A DNA stretch of 64,000 nucleotides from Ridgeia piscesae. Taxonomy: Eukaryota; Annelida; Polychaeta; Sabellida; Siboglinidae. The notes under the pieces are model-generated. The model saw nothing but the letters and a program-made list of their open reading frames with translations. It made no database searches and was not told the origin of the DNA. Made by a program: the position numbers and the translations under genes. The DNA lies in assembly GCA_025642075.2 (NCBI GenBank), contig JAODUO010001061.1, forward strand, positions 23,501-87,500. Reading direction: 5' to 3'. Below are positions 21,859 to 36,800 of this stretch, piece by piece (within the stretch, counting starts at the first letter, position 1; every line of letters begins with the position of its first letter).

Positions 21859-24800
21859 GTCAGTGATGTTACTATTACCTACTATGTGCATAACATTAAC
21901 AATTATACGATCTTCCAAAACCGCCGGGATCTTATTGCTGTAAGATTTTCTTAATGAATTAATAGCTACGTAAACGGGGCCAATTAAATGGCCATCTCGA
22001 ATTCGTTCAGTCATTCATCGGCGGAGACAACGACAAAGCGACTGATGCTGACCATCCGTAGGCGCGGGAATATACACTAATGAGTAACGGATACAGACAG
22101 CAGAAAAACCGCATTGGAGCAATATGTCTTAGTCTGCGTTACGCTATATGACTATCAATTTTTTTAGTTGAGCGATGCAATGGCGAATGTTCCATGCTTG
22201 GCCGCGGAAAAATGCGATGCGACTAGACACTGGAACACGCCATTGGTCATTTCGCCAGCCCAGTGTGGCGGTGTTGCTGCCCAGCATTTCGTTATCACGA
22301 TTACGTAATACCAGGCTTTCGTTGCACTAGACAGTTTGAATCAGCTGCATATGCAAGAGGAAATATTACAGGGATGCCTTCTTACAGCAAACAAGTCGTG
22401 GCCGAATAATCAAAGTCGAAGAAGAGCAAGACTAACAAACATCCATTCTGCACAGTTAAAGGCTGGGTTGTACATATTCATACCAACTTAATTCTTAAAG
22501 CGGAGCTGGAACCACTTTAGATGATGTGTGACCATGATTTGATGAGCATAGAGCCACATAATATGTTATGTGTATTTGGTTGTATTTGCAAATACATGCC
22601 CTTTTTAATTTCCAATACAACACATTTCTGTATACAAATACGTATTTGGACCCAACTCTTGTTCTGTGTTAAAATTTAGTTTTTAGTTTCTTTTATTGAT
22701 GATGTTGAAAAGCTTTTCTAAAAATATATAAAAGGGACACTACTTTCTGTTTATACACTAATATACATTGTATATCATGGTCACACCTCAGATTTTGCAG
22801 TTACATTTTGGGAAGGAATTGCGTAGTCCCACATATAACTACTACACAAGTACAGTGACATTTAAGGATTTTGTGTTTCTCTCAAATAAACATACACCCA
22901 AGACAAAAGGTAGTTGCCTAGTCTCCAGATAAGACTGTGATTAGATGTGAGAACCTGTAATGGTGACATGTCTGTTGTCAGGGGACATTGGCAACTACTA
23001 CTATGGCCAGGGCCACCCGATGAAGCCCCAACGAGTGAGGATGGCCCACAACCTTCTGCTCAACTATGGTCTCTACAGGAAGATGGAGATCTATGTGAGT
23101 GTACACAGACACACACACATGTGGTGACTCATTAGTCACAACCGGGTCTCACCCTGTCATTATCAGTTATGTAAAGTCACCAAATAATGTATTTTATTTG
23201 TAAATATATTTTTGAATGAAGAGCTTTTTACATTTTATGCAAGGAACAACACGGACACAAGCGTAGATGTGAAAGAGGCCAAATGATGACGTTTGTTTAT
23301 TATAGGGGGAAAACAGTGCCTTATTTGGCACACCATAATAGTTTAAGCAAAAGAAATGTGGACTCGGCCTCCCGAGGCCAGGTTACGACTAGTCTCCTGG
23401 CCCTCAGGCTGCTAGAGCCCATATTTCAACATATAAAGCAGTAGCGGTATTCATAGAACAATGGAAAGGAACGACATATAATCACACAGAGTTTGTTATG
23501 TGTTAATTAGTTCAAAGCCCACATGATTAAGTAAAAGATGGTTTCTGAATACCAGGCTACCTGCTGCCTAAAACACTACGTATACAATTATAATAGTCCC
23601 AAATGTGGGGGTATTTCGCCACAGGTCACCCTACATGTGACCCCCCACTTAAACAAGGACTTAGGTGGAGGTGTTAAAGTCTATGTATTTAATGTTGTGC
23701 AGCGGCCCCACAAGGCCACACAGGAGGAGATGTCAAAATTCCACAGTGATGACTACGTCAAGTTCTTGCGGTGTATCCGGCCAGACAACATGTCAGAGTA
23801 CAACAAGCTCATGCAGAGATGTAAGTATCTGCATGGTAGGACTTGACCTAGCCCTTTTTAATGTTATATTATGTCACTCATGGATTGATTGGAGTTATTT
23901 GGTTATGTTTGGTTGGTTACAGTTATTATATATATGGACATAATTGATGACATAATGACTTTGGAGATTCTCTGAAAACACCAATAAGTGACGAGAAAAC
24001 ATCTAGATGTGTGTGACCCAGTCACACTTGTCTGACAATGTCTGCTACTGTTTGTAGACAACGTTGGAGAAGACTGTCCTGTCTTCGACGGCCTGTATGA
24101 GTTCTGTCAGTTGGCAACTGGGGGCTCTGTCGGTAAGTTGAATACAATTTAAAATGTCTTCAGTTTTGTTACCATGGTGAATTACATTTGCACAAAACAG
24201 TTGGGGCTGTTCTCCAGACTTCAAACAAATCTAAAAACTTATGATGTTCAAACAAATTGAGTATACCAGGTAGTAGCCAGCAGAGGCACTGCGGTCTGGC
24301 TTTCTGCGTGAACACACACATATTATGTTATTCAAATCAATTTGAATGTGGTACTCTTATGTCAAATAATCTTCCCTCACTGTTTGGAGTACAATCTGTG
24401 ATGTCTGTTTAGTTGCACTGTTGCGACACAGACTGTACAGTCCTGTGGGATGACTGCTGTCTACCTGTGTTCATGTATGTCACTCACAGCTGGAGCAGTG
24501 AAGTTGAACAAGCAGGCGACAGATATTGCCATCAACTGGGCTGGAGGGCTTCACCATGCCAAGAAATCAGAAGCTTCTGGCTTCTGCTATGTCAACGACA
24601 TAGTCCTGGCTATACTGGAGCTACTCAAGTGAGTTGACACAGGAGACAGGATAAATACTTGACATGAGCCTATGCTAATGATTAACATACTCGTCTAACA
24701 AATTGTAATTCTATGCTTTATGAAACATTTCAAGGTATATGTTATTGGTTAAGGGGGTAATACATTCCATTCTATCTTAACACAATGTATTGTGTAAATA

Positions 24801-27800
24801 GAATGTCTGATATTAAATAAAATAAATTTGCATCATGGTGACCATTATAGCCAGATACTTCTGGCTCTGACGGGTGTTTTTTTGGATGGATAGTCCAACA
24901 GAAAAATTTATTTATGGATTTCTTGTTTTACTTATAATTCTAATAGATACTAATTTTATATTAAAACATGCAGTGAAGACTTGGGTGTCAAATACTTTGA
25001 AATGTGTTTAAATATAAATACTCTTGATGGATTCAAATACAATTACAAATACTTTTTTAATTGCAAAAGTATTTAAATACAAATACATTTGGAAAGTATT
25101 TCAAATACTTGTTCTGATACTTTTAATTTTCAGGATATATTACTATCTAGGTAAAAGAAAGGTAACTCATATATTGAGACATTAGTGTTTTGCTCATATG
25201 ATGACAGGCAGACCAGTGATAGGGAGTATTGTTATTGCTGACTACATCACCGTGACAACTGACTCAAAAACCTATCCATAGAGGTAAAGGCCAAAATATG
25301 TTGTTTGATATGTTAAGCCAGGAGCAGGTGCCTATGTTGCTCCCAAAAGAGCAAATAATAATGACTGCTAGAATCTTGTGAGGAAGTATGACAACTCAAC
25401 TTGAAAGGCGGCCTGGAGACTAGAATAGCCTAGTGCCAGCTTAGAGCCTAACTAAAGAACTAAAGGGATATTGACCTGTATCACTGTCAGGTGCAAATCC
25501 ATCCTCTGGCTCTGAGCAAACAAAACTTGTGGTCACTGGAAGGGCCACGTGGGACACCTGTCAAATCAGGGTTTGAAATAGTAGTAGCCCGAGGCTACCA
25601 GAATTGGAGGCAGCAGTAGCCCAGTGGTCTACCACAGAATCATCAGTGCAGGTCAAGTGTCTGAGACTACTCAGTGATTCCATTGGGTTGAAACAATTGT
25701 ATCCAATTAACCATTTCAAGGACATCGTTGACACAATGGAGCCTCGTGTCAATAAACCACACAATAAACTTACTACACACCCTTGATGCCATCTGTTATT
25801 TTGGTTCTATGATTGGGTGACATAATAAACTGACCTATTAACAGGATGAGGTAGTTTAAAACATTGTTACAGGTGGATGGCTGCACTTCCAAGTACTGGG
25901 AGTGGGAGGTCAATTTCTGAGAAATCCACTAGTCTTCTGTTAGACTAGGAAAGCTGTTTCTTTTGTACAAGACACGTTTTCTTAATGTATCCAAGCTAGG
26001 GCAATTTGAAGCACTGTTCAAATAAAATATATGTTAAAATAGGTTAAAGTATGTAAGCCTAGTATCTATATTATAATAAACAATAATACCTGTGCAATTT
26101 ATACAGCATATTTGAGAAATAATATGAAATTGACTAACTGAATAATTCAGAATTGTTTTGTAATAATTATGGGTAAAATGTACACATGTAACATGTACCA
26201 ACACTGCTAAATTATATTGATTTTATGTTTTATAATAATGACTTTAATGTTGTATTCAAATTTCAAAAAGAGGAACTATCTTTGCACAGGCTTTTATTAT
26301 GCAATCTGGATATGGCCATATGCCGCATTATTTTAGTGGGAAAATACAGATACCTTACATCAGCACAATATTTGTAAACTCACAAATACATGTTAAGTAT
26401 ACATAGAATATTTGCATTGTTCTACTAAATATAGTGGGACTTTTATACATTAAAATAGTTGTTACAAAGCAAACAAGTGTTTCGTTTTAGAATATTTGAT
26501 ATGAACTGAGAAGAAATCCCAATTCTTGTCAGTTTCCATGATGCGACAAACCAAGTGCTGCAGTTGATTTAGATTCTACTTTTGCCAACGTGTATGCTTA
26601 GATTAACGTTTGCATGCTATCTGGGAAACAGTGATTCATGCTAAACTGATATTTACTCAAATAAAAGTAGTGCAACAGTGGTCCCCACACGAGAGTTACT
26701 CATCGGCTGTTACCATTTCTGATATGTAGTAGAGTATAGTGGATATAGTAAATCATTCTAATTAACTATCTCTGTTTGTAAAATGCATTGCAAGTTGGCT
26801 AGTGGTACAAGAAAGCGAATGAAGATAGAAAGAGGCATGTGGATCTCAACACTTCAAAAAATACTACCACTGCCCAAAATTTTAGTTAGCGAGTTATGTA
26901 CAGAATAAGTTATTTATTAAGAAATTCTTGGGCTACCAGAAATTTCAAGCTGGTAGCCCTGATGGCTACCTAGATTTTGGAGTTATTTCTACCCCTGCAA
27001 ATGTCTTCAGTAATTAGCACTATTGGGTGAAAGACACATTACAGCTGCAATCAATGGGTATTTTAAAGGTTGAAAACAATTGGTTTGGTGAAAAGTGATT
27101 TGCATTGAAGGCAATCAGTGATTATGCATTGTGGAAATGTTGATGCTAACATTGTATTTGAAAACAGTATTTCAAAATGTCAAATACTTTAGGAAAGTAT
27201 TTAAATGCAAATACTTTTAATTCCTAAACATTAAGTAGAATTACAAATACTTAAAAAAGTATTTAAATACTTTCAAATATATACGCATTTGCCCCCCCCC
27301 CATATCTGGAAGTAGTTTGGCTGAATAAAGAGACAAATGTTAGGAAACAAATAGATTTTTAATATTTGATTATAACTTTTTTGTCATTTGGGACCAAATG
27401 TTCAAACAGTTTCTGGCTTTATGGGTCTTTTTTAATAGTTTTGAAAATGTAGAATAATTAAAATACCCCATTCCATGAGGAGCCAGTATCGTTAAATAGT
27501 CAGTAGGCCTTATCAGTTACATAAGTATGATTGTTATGACAACGTGCATCCTGTTGTCATAGATACCACCAGAGGGTGTTATACATTGACATAGACATCC
27601 ACCACGGGGATGGTGTGGAGGAGGCCTTCTACACAACAGATCGCGTCATGACCTTGTCCTTGCACAAATATGGCGAGTACTTCCCTGGCACAGGTGATCT
27701 CAGGGTAAGGACAAAACATTCCTTTTTGTGTGAAGTTATGGAAATGATGGAAGACAAAGTTCCATACTTATCAGTCACTTCCCCCAACACTAACACAACT

Positions 27801-30800
27801 TGTGTAATAAAAAACAAAACCTTGTAACAACTTTGAAATACATCTTTTAAAAAATTACATCCTTCATATTTGTAAATTCCATACATATTTACATATATTT
27901 TTGAGATTAACAGTAGTTGGACCAGTGTCATTTTCATCATATAGGTTCCATAATTTAACACCATATACTGATATACTCATAAACTTTAAGGTTGTGCGAG
28001 CATATACTTGTTTTATTTCAAATGAACATGCTGCGTGCTGTGGTTCCACGTCATTTCGATAAACCCCTCTGAGTCAGTATTTTGAAAGTTTGGTAGTTTA
28101 TCAACAGCAACATTCTGGTCATTCACAAAGTGTCGGTTACACAGTGTTATGGATGAGGTGTGTCGAGTGTCGCTCTCACTAATGATGTTGTGTTGTTCCT
28201 AATTTATCTTCTTGCACTTTACAGGACATCGGTGCGGAAAGGGGAAATATTATGCGGTAAATTTTCCCCTCCGTGATGGAATAGATGACAGCACCTACGA
28301 GAGTATCTTTGTGCCAGTAAGTGTTGATAAATACAGTATACAAACCATGTGGGTCTATAGATTAGATTACAACTCAAATATGTTGCTAGGTTAATAACAC
28401 ATTTTGTATGTTACGTCACTGAATAAGATAACGAAGATGTGCTTGTCGTAGTTGTTCAGTAAGATCACGGAGATGTACTTTGTATTCTATTTATTCAGCC
28501 AGACTTTGTTGTACAACAAATTGTGCAATGTCGCTAATGTACACCTGTTCACAACACATAAATGTACTTGTAGTTGTTGAATAAGTTTATGACGGTGTTC
28601 TTGTTGTAATTGTTGAGTAAGATCATGATGGTGTAGTTGTTGAGTAAGAACATGATGGTGTAGTTGTTGAGTAAGATCATGAAGGTATACTTGTTGTAGT
28701 TGTTGAGTAAGATCATGACGGTGTACTTGTTGTAGTTGTTAAGTAAGATCATGAAGGTATACTTGTAGTTGTTGAGTAAGATCATGACGGTGTACTTGTT
28801 GTAGTTGTTGAGTAAGATCATGATGGTGTTCTTGTTGTAGTTGTTGAGTAAGAACATGATGGTGTACTTGTTGTAGTTGTTGAGTAAGATCATGGAGATG
28901 TACCAGCCTGGGGCCATTGTGATGCAGTGTGGAGCAGATTCCCTTTCAGGAGACAGACTTGGCTGTTTCAACCTTACTCTTAAAGGTGCGTCCTCAAACT
29001 CTTGGACACTATACACACACAAACACAATAGTAACTTATGTGGCGTCTAAATCATAATGAATGCTAGCTCAGAGGTATTACCAGCCAGACATAGTAAGCA
29101 TTACGTCGGAGAGAGAGGGGAAAATTCATCAACTAAGCAAGGGATTGTTGAGGACTTAGGAGTGAAATACAGTTTTGAATAAATGACTAATCTGTATACA
29201 AGGTGCTGTAATTTTGGATGATAGTTAAGGGGTGGTGAGTTTGATCCGGATGTTTACCTCGTCTGCAAACAGCACTCTTGCCCGTGTTAAGTTCATAGCT
29301 TGCACATACTGGCAGGATAGAGTTGTTTACTTGGAAACTAAAAGGTCAAATGGTTTGAAATGTGACTGCTCAACTGCTGGCTAATTTGATGAATATGGAA
29401 TCTAGTTGTAGTGAGTAAACATGAAGTATGTATGACAGTAGTTGTAGTAGTGAGTAAACATGAAGTATGTATGACAGTAGTTGTAGTAGTGAGTAAACAT
29501 GAAGTATGTATGACAGTAGTTGTAGTAGTGAGTAAACATGGAGTATGTATGACAGTAGTTGTAGTAGTGAGTAAACATGAAGTATGTATGACAGTAGTTG
29601 TAGTAGTGAGTAAACATGAAGTATGTATGACAGTAGTTGTAGTAGTGAGTAAACATGAAGTATGTATGACAGTAGTTGTAGCAGTGAGTAAACATGAAGT
29701 ATGTATGACAGTAGTTGTAGTGAGTGAGTAAACATGAAGTATGTATGACAGTAGTTGTAGTAGTGAGTAAACATGAAGTATGTATGACAGTAGTTGTAGT
29801 AGTGAGTAAACATGAAGTATGTATGACAGTAGTTGTAGTAGTGAGTAAACATGGAGTATGTATGACAGTAGTTGTAGTAGTGAGTAAACATGAAGTATGT
29901 ATGACAGTAGTTGTAGTAGTGAGTAAACATGGAGTATGTATGACAGTAGTTGTAGCAGTGAGTAAACATGAAGTATGTATGACAGTAGTTGTAGTAGTGA
30001 GTAAACATGAAGTATGTATGACAGTAGTTGTAGTAGTGAGTAAACATGAAGTATGTATGACAGTAGTTGTAGTAGTGAGTAAACATGAAGTATGTATGAC
30101 AGTAGTTGTAGTAGTGAGTAAACATGAAGTATGTATGACAGTAGTTGTAGTAGTGAGTAAACATGAAGTATGTATGACAGTAGTTGTAGTAGTGAGTAAA
30201 CATGAAGTATGTATGACAGTAGTTGTAGTAGTGAGTAAACATGAAGTATGTATGACAGTAGTTGTAGTAGTGAGTAAACATGAAGTATGTATGACAGTAG
30301 TTGTAGCAGTGAGTAAACATGAAGTATGTATGACAGTAGTTGTAGCAGTGAGTAAACATGAAGTATGTATGACAGTAGTTGTAGTAGTGAGTAAACATGA
30401 AGTATGTATGACAGTAGTTGTAGCAGTGAGTAAACATGAAGTATGTATGACAGTAGTTGTAGTAGTGAGTAAACATGAAGTATGTATGACAGTAGTTGTA
30501 GTAGTGAGTAAACATGAAGTATGTATGACAGTAGTTGTAGTAGTGAGTAAACATGAAGTTATGTATGACAGTAGTTGTAGTAGTGAGTAAACATGAAGTA
30601 TGTATGACAGTAGTTGTAGCAGTGAGTAAACATGAAGTATGTATGACAGTAGTTGTAGTAGTGAGTAAACATGAAGTATGTATGACAGTAGTTGTAGTAG
30701 TGAGTAAACATGGAGTATGTATGACAGTAGTTGTAGCAGTGAGTAAACATGAAGTATGTATGACAGTAGTTGTAGTAGTGAGTAAGTAAACATGAAGTTA

Positions 30801-33800
30801 TGTATGACAGTAGTTGTAGCAGTGAGTAAACATGAAGTATGTATGACAGTAGTTGTAGCAGTGAGTAAACATGAAGTATGTATGACAGTAGTTGTAGTAG
30901 TGAGTAAACATGAAGTATGTATGACAGTAGTTGTAGTAGTGAGTAAACATGGAGTATGTATGACAGTAGTTGTAGCAGTGAGTAAACATGAAGTATGTAT
31001 GATAGTAGTTGTAGTAGTGAGTAAACATGAAGTATGTATGACAGTAGTTGTAGTAGTGAGTAAACATGAAGTATGTATGACAGTAGTTGTAGTAGTGATT
31101 AAACATGAAGTATGTATGACAGTAGTTGTAGTAGTGATTAAACATGAAGTATGTATGATAGTAGTTGTAGTAGTGAGTAAACATGAAGTATGTATGACAG
31201 TAGTTGTAGCAGTGTGTAAACATGAAGTATGTATGACAGTAGTTGTAGCAGTGAGTAAACATGAAGTATGTATGACAGTAGTTGTAGTAGTGAGTAAACA
31301 TGAAGTTATGTATGACAGTAGTTGTAGTAGTGAGTAAACATGAAGTATGTATGACAGTAGTTGTAGTAGTGAGTAAACATGAAGTATGTATGACAGTAGT
31401 TGTAGTAGTGAGTAAACATGAAGTATGTATGACAGTAGTTGTAGCAGTGAGTAAACATGGAGTATGTATGACAGTAGTTGTAGCAGTGAGTAAACATGAA
31501 GTATGTATGACAGTAGTTGTAGTAGTGAGTAAACATGAAGTATGTATGACAGTAGTTGTAGTAGTGAGTAAACATGAAGTATGTATGACAGTAGTTGTAG
31601 TAGTGAGTAAACATGAAGTATGTATGACAGTAGTTGTAGTAGTGAGTAAACATGAAGTATGTATGACAGTAGTTGTAGCAGTGAGTAAACATGAAGTATG
31701 TATGACAGTAGTTGTAGTAGTGAGTAAACATGAAGTATGTATGACAGTAGTTGTAGTAGTGAGTAAACATGAAGTATGTATGACAGTAGTTGTAGTAGTG
31801 AGTAAACATGGAGTATGTATGACAGTAGTTGTAGCAGTGAGTAAACATGGAGTATGTATGACAGTAGTTGTAGTAGTGAGTAAACATGAAGTATGTATGA
31901 CAGTAGTTGTAGCAGTGAGTAAACATGAAGTATGTATGACAGTAGTTGTAGTAGTGAGTAAACATGAAGTATGTATGACAGTAGTTGTAGCAGTGAGTAA
32001 ACATGAAGTTATGTATGACAGTAGTTGTAGTAGTGAGTAAACATGAAGTATGTATGACAGTAGTTGTAGCAGTGAGTAAACATGAAGTATGTATGACAGT
32101 AGTTGTAGTAGTGAGTAAACATGAAGTATGTATGACAGTAGTTGTAGCAGTGAGTAAACATGAAGTATGTATGACAGTAGTTGTAGTAGTGAGTAAACAT
32201 GGAGTATGTATGACAGTAGTTGTAGTAGTGAGTAAACATGGAGTATGTATGACAGTAGTTGTAGTAGTGAGTAAACATGTAGTATGTATGACAGTAGTTG
32301 TAGTAGTGAGTAAACATGAAGTATGTATGACAGTAGTTGTAGCAGTGAGTAAACATGAAGTATGTATGACAGTAGTTGTAGTAGTGAGTAAACATGAAGT
32401 ATGTATGACAGTAGTTGTAGCAGTGAGTAAACATGAAGTATGTATGACAGTAGTTGTAGTAGTGAGTAAACATGGAGTATGTATGACAGTAGTTGTAGTA
32501 GTGAGTAAACATGAAGTATGTATGACAGTAGTTGTAGCAGTGAGTAAACATGAAGTATGTATGACAGTAGTTGTAGTAGTGAGTAAACATGAAGTATGTA
32601 TGACAGTAGTTGTAGTAGTGAGTAAACATGAAGTATGTATGACAGTAGTTGTAGCAGTGAGTAAACATGTAGTATGTATGACAGTAGTTGTAGTAGTGAG
32701 TAAACATGAAGTATGTATGACAGTAGTTGTAGCAGTGAGTAAACATGAAGTATGTATGACAGTAGTTGTAGTAGTGAGTAAACATGGAGTATGTATGACA
32801 GTAGTTGTAGTAGTGAGTAAACATGAAGTATGTATGACAGTAGTTGTAGTAGTGAGTAAACATGAAGTATGTATGACAGTAGTTGTAGTAGTGAGTAAAC
32901 ATGGAGTATGTATGACAGTAGTTGTAGCAGTGAGTAAACATGGAGTATGTATGACAGTAGTTGTAGTAGTGAGTAAACATGAAGTATGTATGACAGTAGT
33001 TGTAGCAGTGAGTAAACATGAAGTATGTATGACAGTAGTTGTAGTAGTGAGTAAACATGTAGTATGTATGACAGTAGTTGTAGCAGTGAGTAAACATGAA
33101 GTATGTATGACAGTAGTTGTAGTAGTGAGTAAACATGAAGTATGTATGACAGTAGTTGTAGCAGTGAGTAAACATGAAGTATGTATGTATGACAGTAGTT
33201 GTAGTAGTGAGTAAACATGAAGTATGTATGACAGTAGTTGTAGTAGTGAGTAAACATGAAGTATGTATGACAGTAGTTGTAGCAGTGAGTAAACATGGAG
33301 TATGTATGACAGTAGTTGTAGTAGTGAGTAAACATGAAGTATGTATGACAGTAGTTGTAGTAGTGAGTAAACATGAAGTATGTATGACAGTAGTTGTAGT
33401 AGTGAGTAAACATGGAGTATGTATGACAGTAGTTGTAGTAGTGAGTAAACATGAAGTATGTATGACAGTAGTTGTAGTAGTGAGTAAACATGAAGTATGT
33501 ATGACAGTAGTTGTAGTAGTGAGTAAACATGAAGTATGTATGACAGTAGTTGTAGTAGTGAGTAAACATGAAGTATGTATGACAGTAGTTGTAGTAGTGA
33601 GTAAACATGAAGTGTGTATGACAGTAGTTGTAGTAGTGAGTAAACATGAAGTATGTATGACAGTAGTTGTAGTAGTGAGTAAACATGAAGTATGTATGAC
33701 AGTAGTTGTAGTAGTGAGTAAACATGAAGTATGTATGACAGTAGTTGTAGTAGTGAGTAAACATGAAGTTATGTATGACAGTAGTTGTAGTAGTGAGTAA

Positions 33801-36800
33801 ACATGAAGTATGTATGACAGTAGTTGTAGTAGTGAGTAAACATGTAGTATGTATGACAGTAGTTGTAGTAGTGTAAACATGAAGTATGTATGACAGTAGT
33901 TGTAGCAGTGAGTAAACATGAAGTGTGTATGACAGTAGTTGTAGTAGTGAGTAAACATGAAGTTATGTATGACAGTAGTTGTAGTAGTGAGTAAACATGA
34001 AGTATGTATGACAGTAGTTGTAGTGAGTAAACATGAAGTGTGTATGACAGTAGTTGTAGTAGTGAGTAAACATGAAGTATGTATGACAGTAGTTGTAGTA
34101 GTGAGTAAACATGAAGTATGTATGACAGTAGTTGTAGTGAGTAAACATGAAGTATGTATGACAGTAGTTGTAGCAGTGAGTAAACATGGAGTATGTATGA
34201 CAGTAGTTGTAGCAGTGAGTAAACATGAAGTATGTATGACAGTAGTTGTTGTAGTAGTGAGTAAACATGAAGTATGTATGACAGTAGTTGTAGTAGTGAG
34301 TAAACATGAAGTATGTATGACAGTAGTTGTAGTAGTGAGTAAACATGAAGTATGTATGACAGTAGTTGTAGTAGTGAGTAAACATGAAGTATGTATGTAT
34401 GACAGTAGTTGTAGTAGTGAGTAAACATGAAGTATGTATGTATGACAGTAGTTGTAGTAGTGAGTAAACATGAAGTATGTATGACAGTAGTTGTAGCAGT
34501 GAGTAAACATGGAGTATGTATGACAGTAGTTGTAGCAGTGAGTAAACATGAAGTATGTATGACAGTAGTTGTAGTAGTGAGTAAACATGAAGTATGTATG
34601 ACAGTAGTTGTAGTAGTGAGTAAACATGAAGTATGTATGACAGTAGTTGTAGTAGTGAGTAAACATGAAGTATGTATGACAGTAGTTGTAGTAGTGAGTA
34701 AACATGAAGTATGTATGACAGTAGTTGTAGCAGTGAGTAAACATGAAGTATGTATGACAGTAGTTGTAGTAGTGAGTAAACATGATGTATGTATGACAGT
34801 AGTTGTAGTAGTGAGTAAACATGAAGTATGTATGACAGTAGTTGTAGTAGTGAGTAAACATGTAGTATGTATGACAGTAGTTGTAGTAGTGAGTAAACAT
34901 GAAGTATGTATGACAGTAGTTGTAGTAGTGAGTAAACATGAAGTTATGTATGACAGTAGTTGTAGTAGTGAGTAAACATGAAGTTATGTATGTAGTAGTT
35001 GTAGTAGTGAGTAAACATGAAGTATGTATGACAGTAGTTGTAGTAGTGAGTAAACATGAAGTATGTATGACAGTAGTTGTAGTAGTGAGTAAACATGAAG
35101 TATGTATGACAGTAGTTGTAGTAGTGAGTAAACATGAAGTTATGTATGACAGTAGTTGTAGCAGTGTGTAAACATGAAGTATGTATGACAGTAGTTGTAG
35201 TAGTGAGTAAACATGAAGTTATGTATGACAGTAGTTGTAGTAGTGAGTAAACATGAAGTATGTATGACAGTAGTTGTAGTAGTGAGTAAACATGAAGTAT
35301 GTATGACAGTAGTTGTAGTAGTGAGTAAACATGAAGTATGTATGACAGTAGTTGTAGTAGTGAGTAAACATGAAGTATGTATGACAGTAGTTGTAGCAGT
35401 GAGTAAACATGAAGTATGTATGACAGTAGTTGTAGTAGTGAGTAAACATGAAGTATGTATGACAGTAGTTGTAGCAGTGAGTAAACATGAAGTATGTATG
35501 ACAGTAGTTGTAGTAGTGAGTAAACATGTAGTATGTATGACAGTAGTTGTAGTAGTGAGTAAACATGTAGTATGTATGACAGTAGTTGTAGTAGTGAGTA
35601 AACATGAAGTTATGTATGACAGTAGTTGTAGTAGTGAGTAAACATGAAGTATGTATGACAGTAGTTGTAGTAGTGAGTAAACATGGAGTATGTATGACAG
35701 TAGTTGTAGTAGTGAGTAAACATGAAGTATGTATGACAGTAGTTGTAGTAGTGAGTAAACATGAAGTATGTATGACAGTAGTTGTAGCAGTGAGTAAACA
35801 TGAAGTATGTATGACAGTAGTTGTAGTAGTGAGTAAACATGAAGTTATGTATGACAGTAGTTGTAGTAGTGAGTAAACATGGAGTATGTATGACAGTAGT
35901 TGTAGTAGTGAGTAAACATGAAGTATGTATGACAGTAGTTGTAGCAGTGAGTAAACATGAAGTATGTATGACAGTAGTTGTAGCAGTGAGTAAACATGAA
36001 GTATGTATGACAGTAGTCACAGAAAGTGACCAAGTGTTACTGTCTGGTATGGTGGTTGTTGACCTTGTGGTGCTACAGGTCATGCTCGCTGTCTGGACAT
36101 TGTGAAGGGGTACAACGTGCCCCTGCTTCTGGTGGGTGGGGGCGGATACACGATACGCAACGTTGCCCGCTGCTGGACGTTTGAGACCGCCACTGCCCTC
36201 GGGGTGGAAGTCGCCAACGGTATGTGTCGTGTGTAAGGCATGGTCATGTTAATGCACTAACATGGAATAGGAATGTTGTACATGGGATTGATTGCTCGGG
36301 AAATGTCACTTTATATGTAGCTAAAATTTGTGTAACTAATTTTTGATCTGAACTACATTGAGGATTCACGTGTGGTCACGCTGGTTATGTTCAAGCTTGA
36401 TCACACAAATGATTTGCTCTTTGGAGTCAATGTAAAGGTAAAACTGTAAAGGTAAGTTCTTATATCGCACAGTATCCAATCCTAAAGATTGCTCAAAGCG
36501 CTTTACACTTTACTCCCTGGTAGATGTGTTCAACGATGTAAACACGATGTCTACTTCTGTGGGAAGTATCTCATACGCTGAGTGAACTGGAGCAATGTAG
36601 GATGAAAAAAACTTGCCCACAGTTTGACACGGCAGCACAGGATTCGAACCTAGATTCTCTTTGTTGAGGGTCAGAAGCTCTAGCCACTGTGTTACTAGTG
36701 CTGATGTGCGTTTAATGGAACCGAATCATGCTCATTGTTCTTCTCTGGCTGCCTGTGCAGTGGCGAATCAACTATATCATTCTAATGTTCCCCTGTTGCT

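Larger units (their letters stand above)
24629..27562 (+). other. HDAC intron 5 with nested DNA-transposon remnants
   Basis: A 2.9-kb intron. Between about 24975 and 27295 the two ends carry many 'caaatactt'/'aagtatttaaatac' motifs in inverted orientation, suggesting one element, and a second element (25567-26997) sits inside it. A run of ten Cs lies at 27292. No gene is seen. Confidence 0.5.

Noticed and set aside
29370..35641. Open frames of up to 988 codons on the minus strand and up to 403 on the plus strand
   Set aside because: They are products of the 39-bp repeat, whose length is a multiple of three and whose unit lacks stops in several frames. Frames on both strands are equally open and jump at indels.
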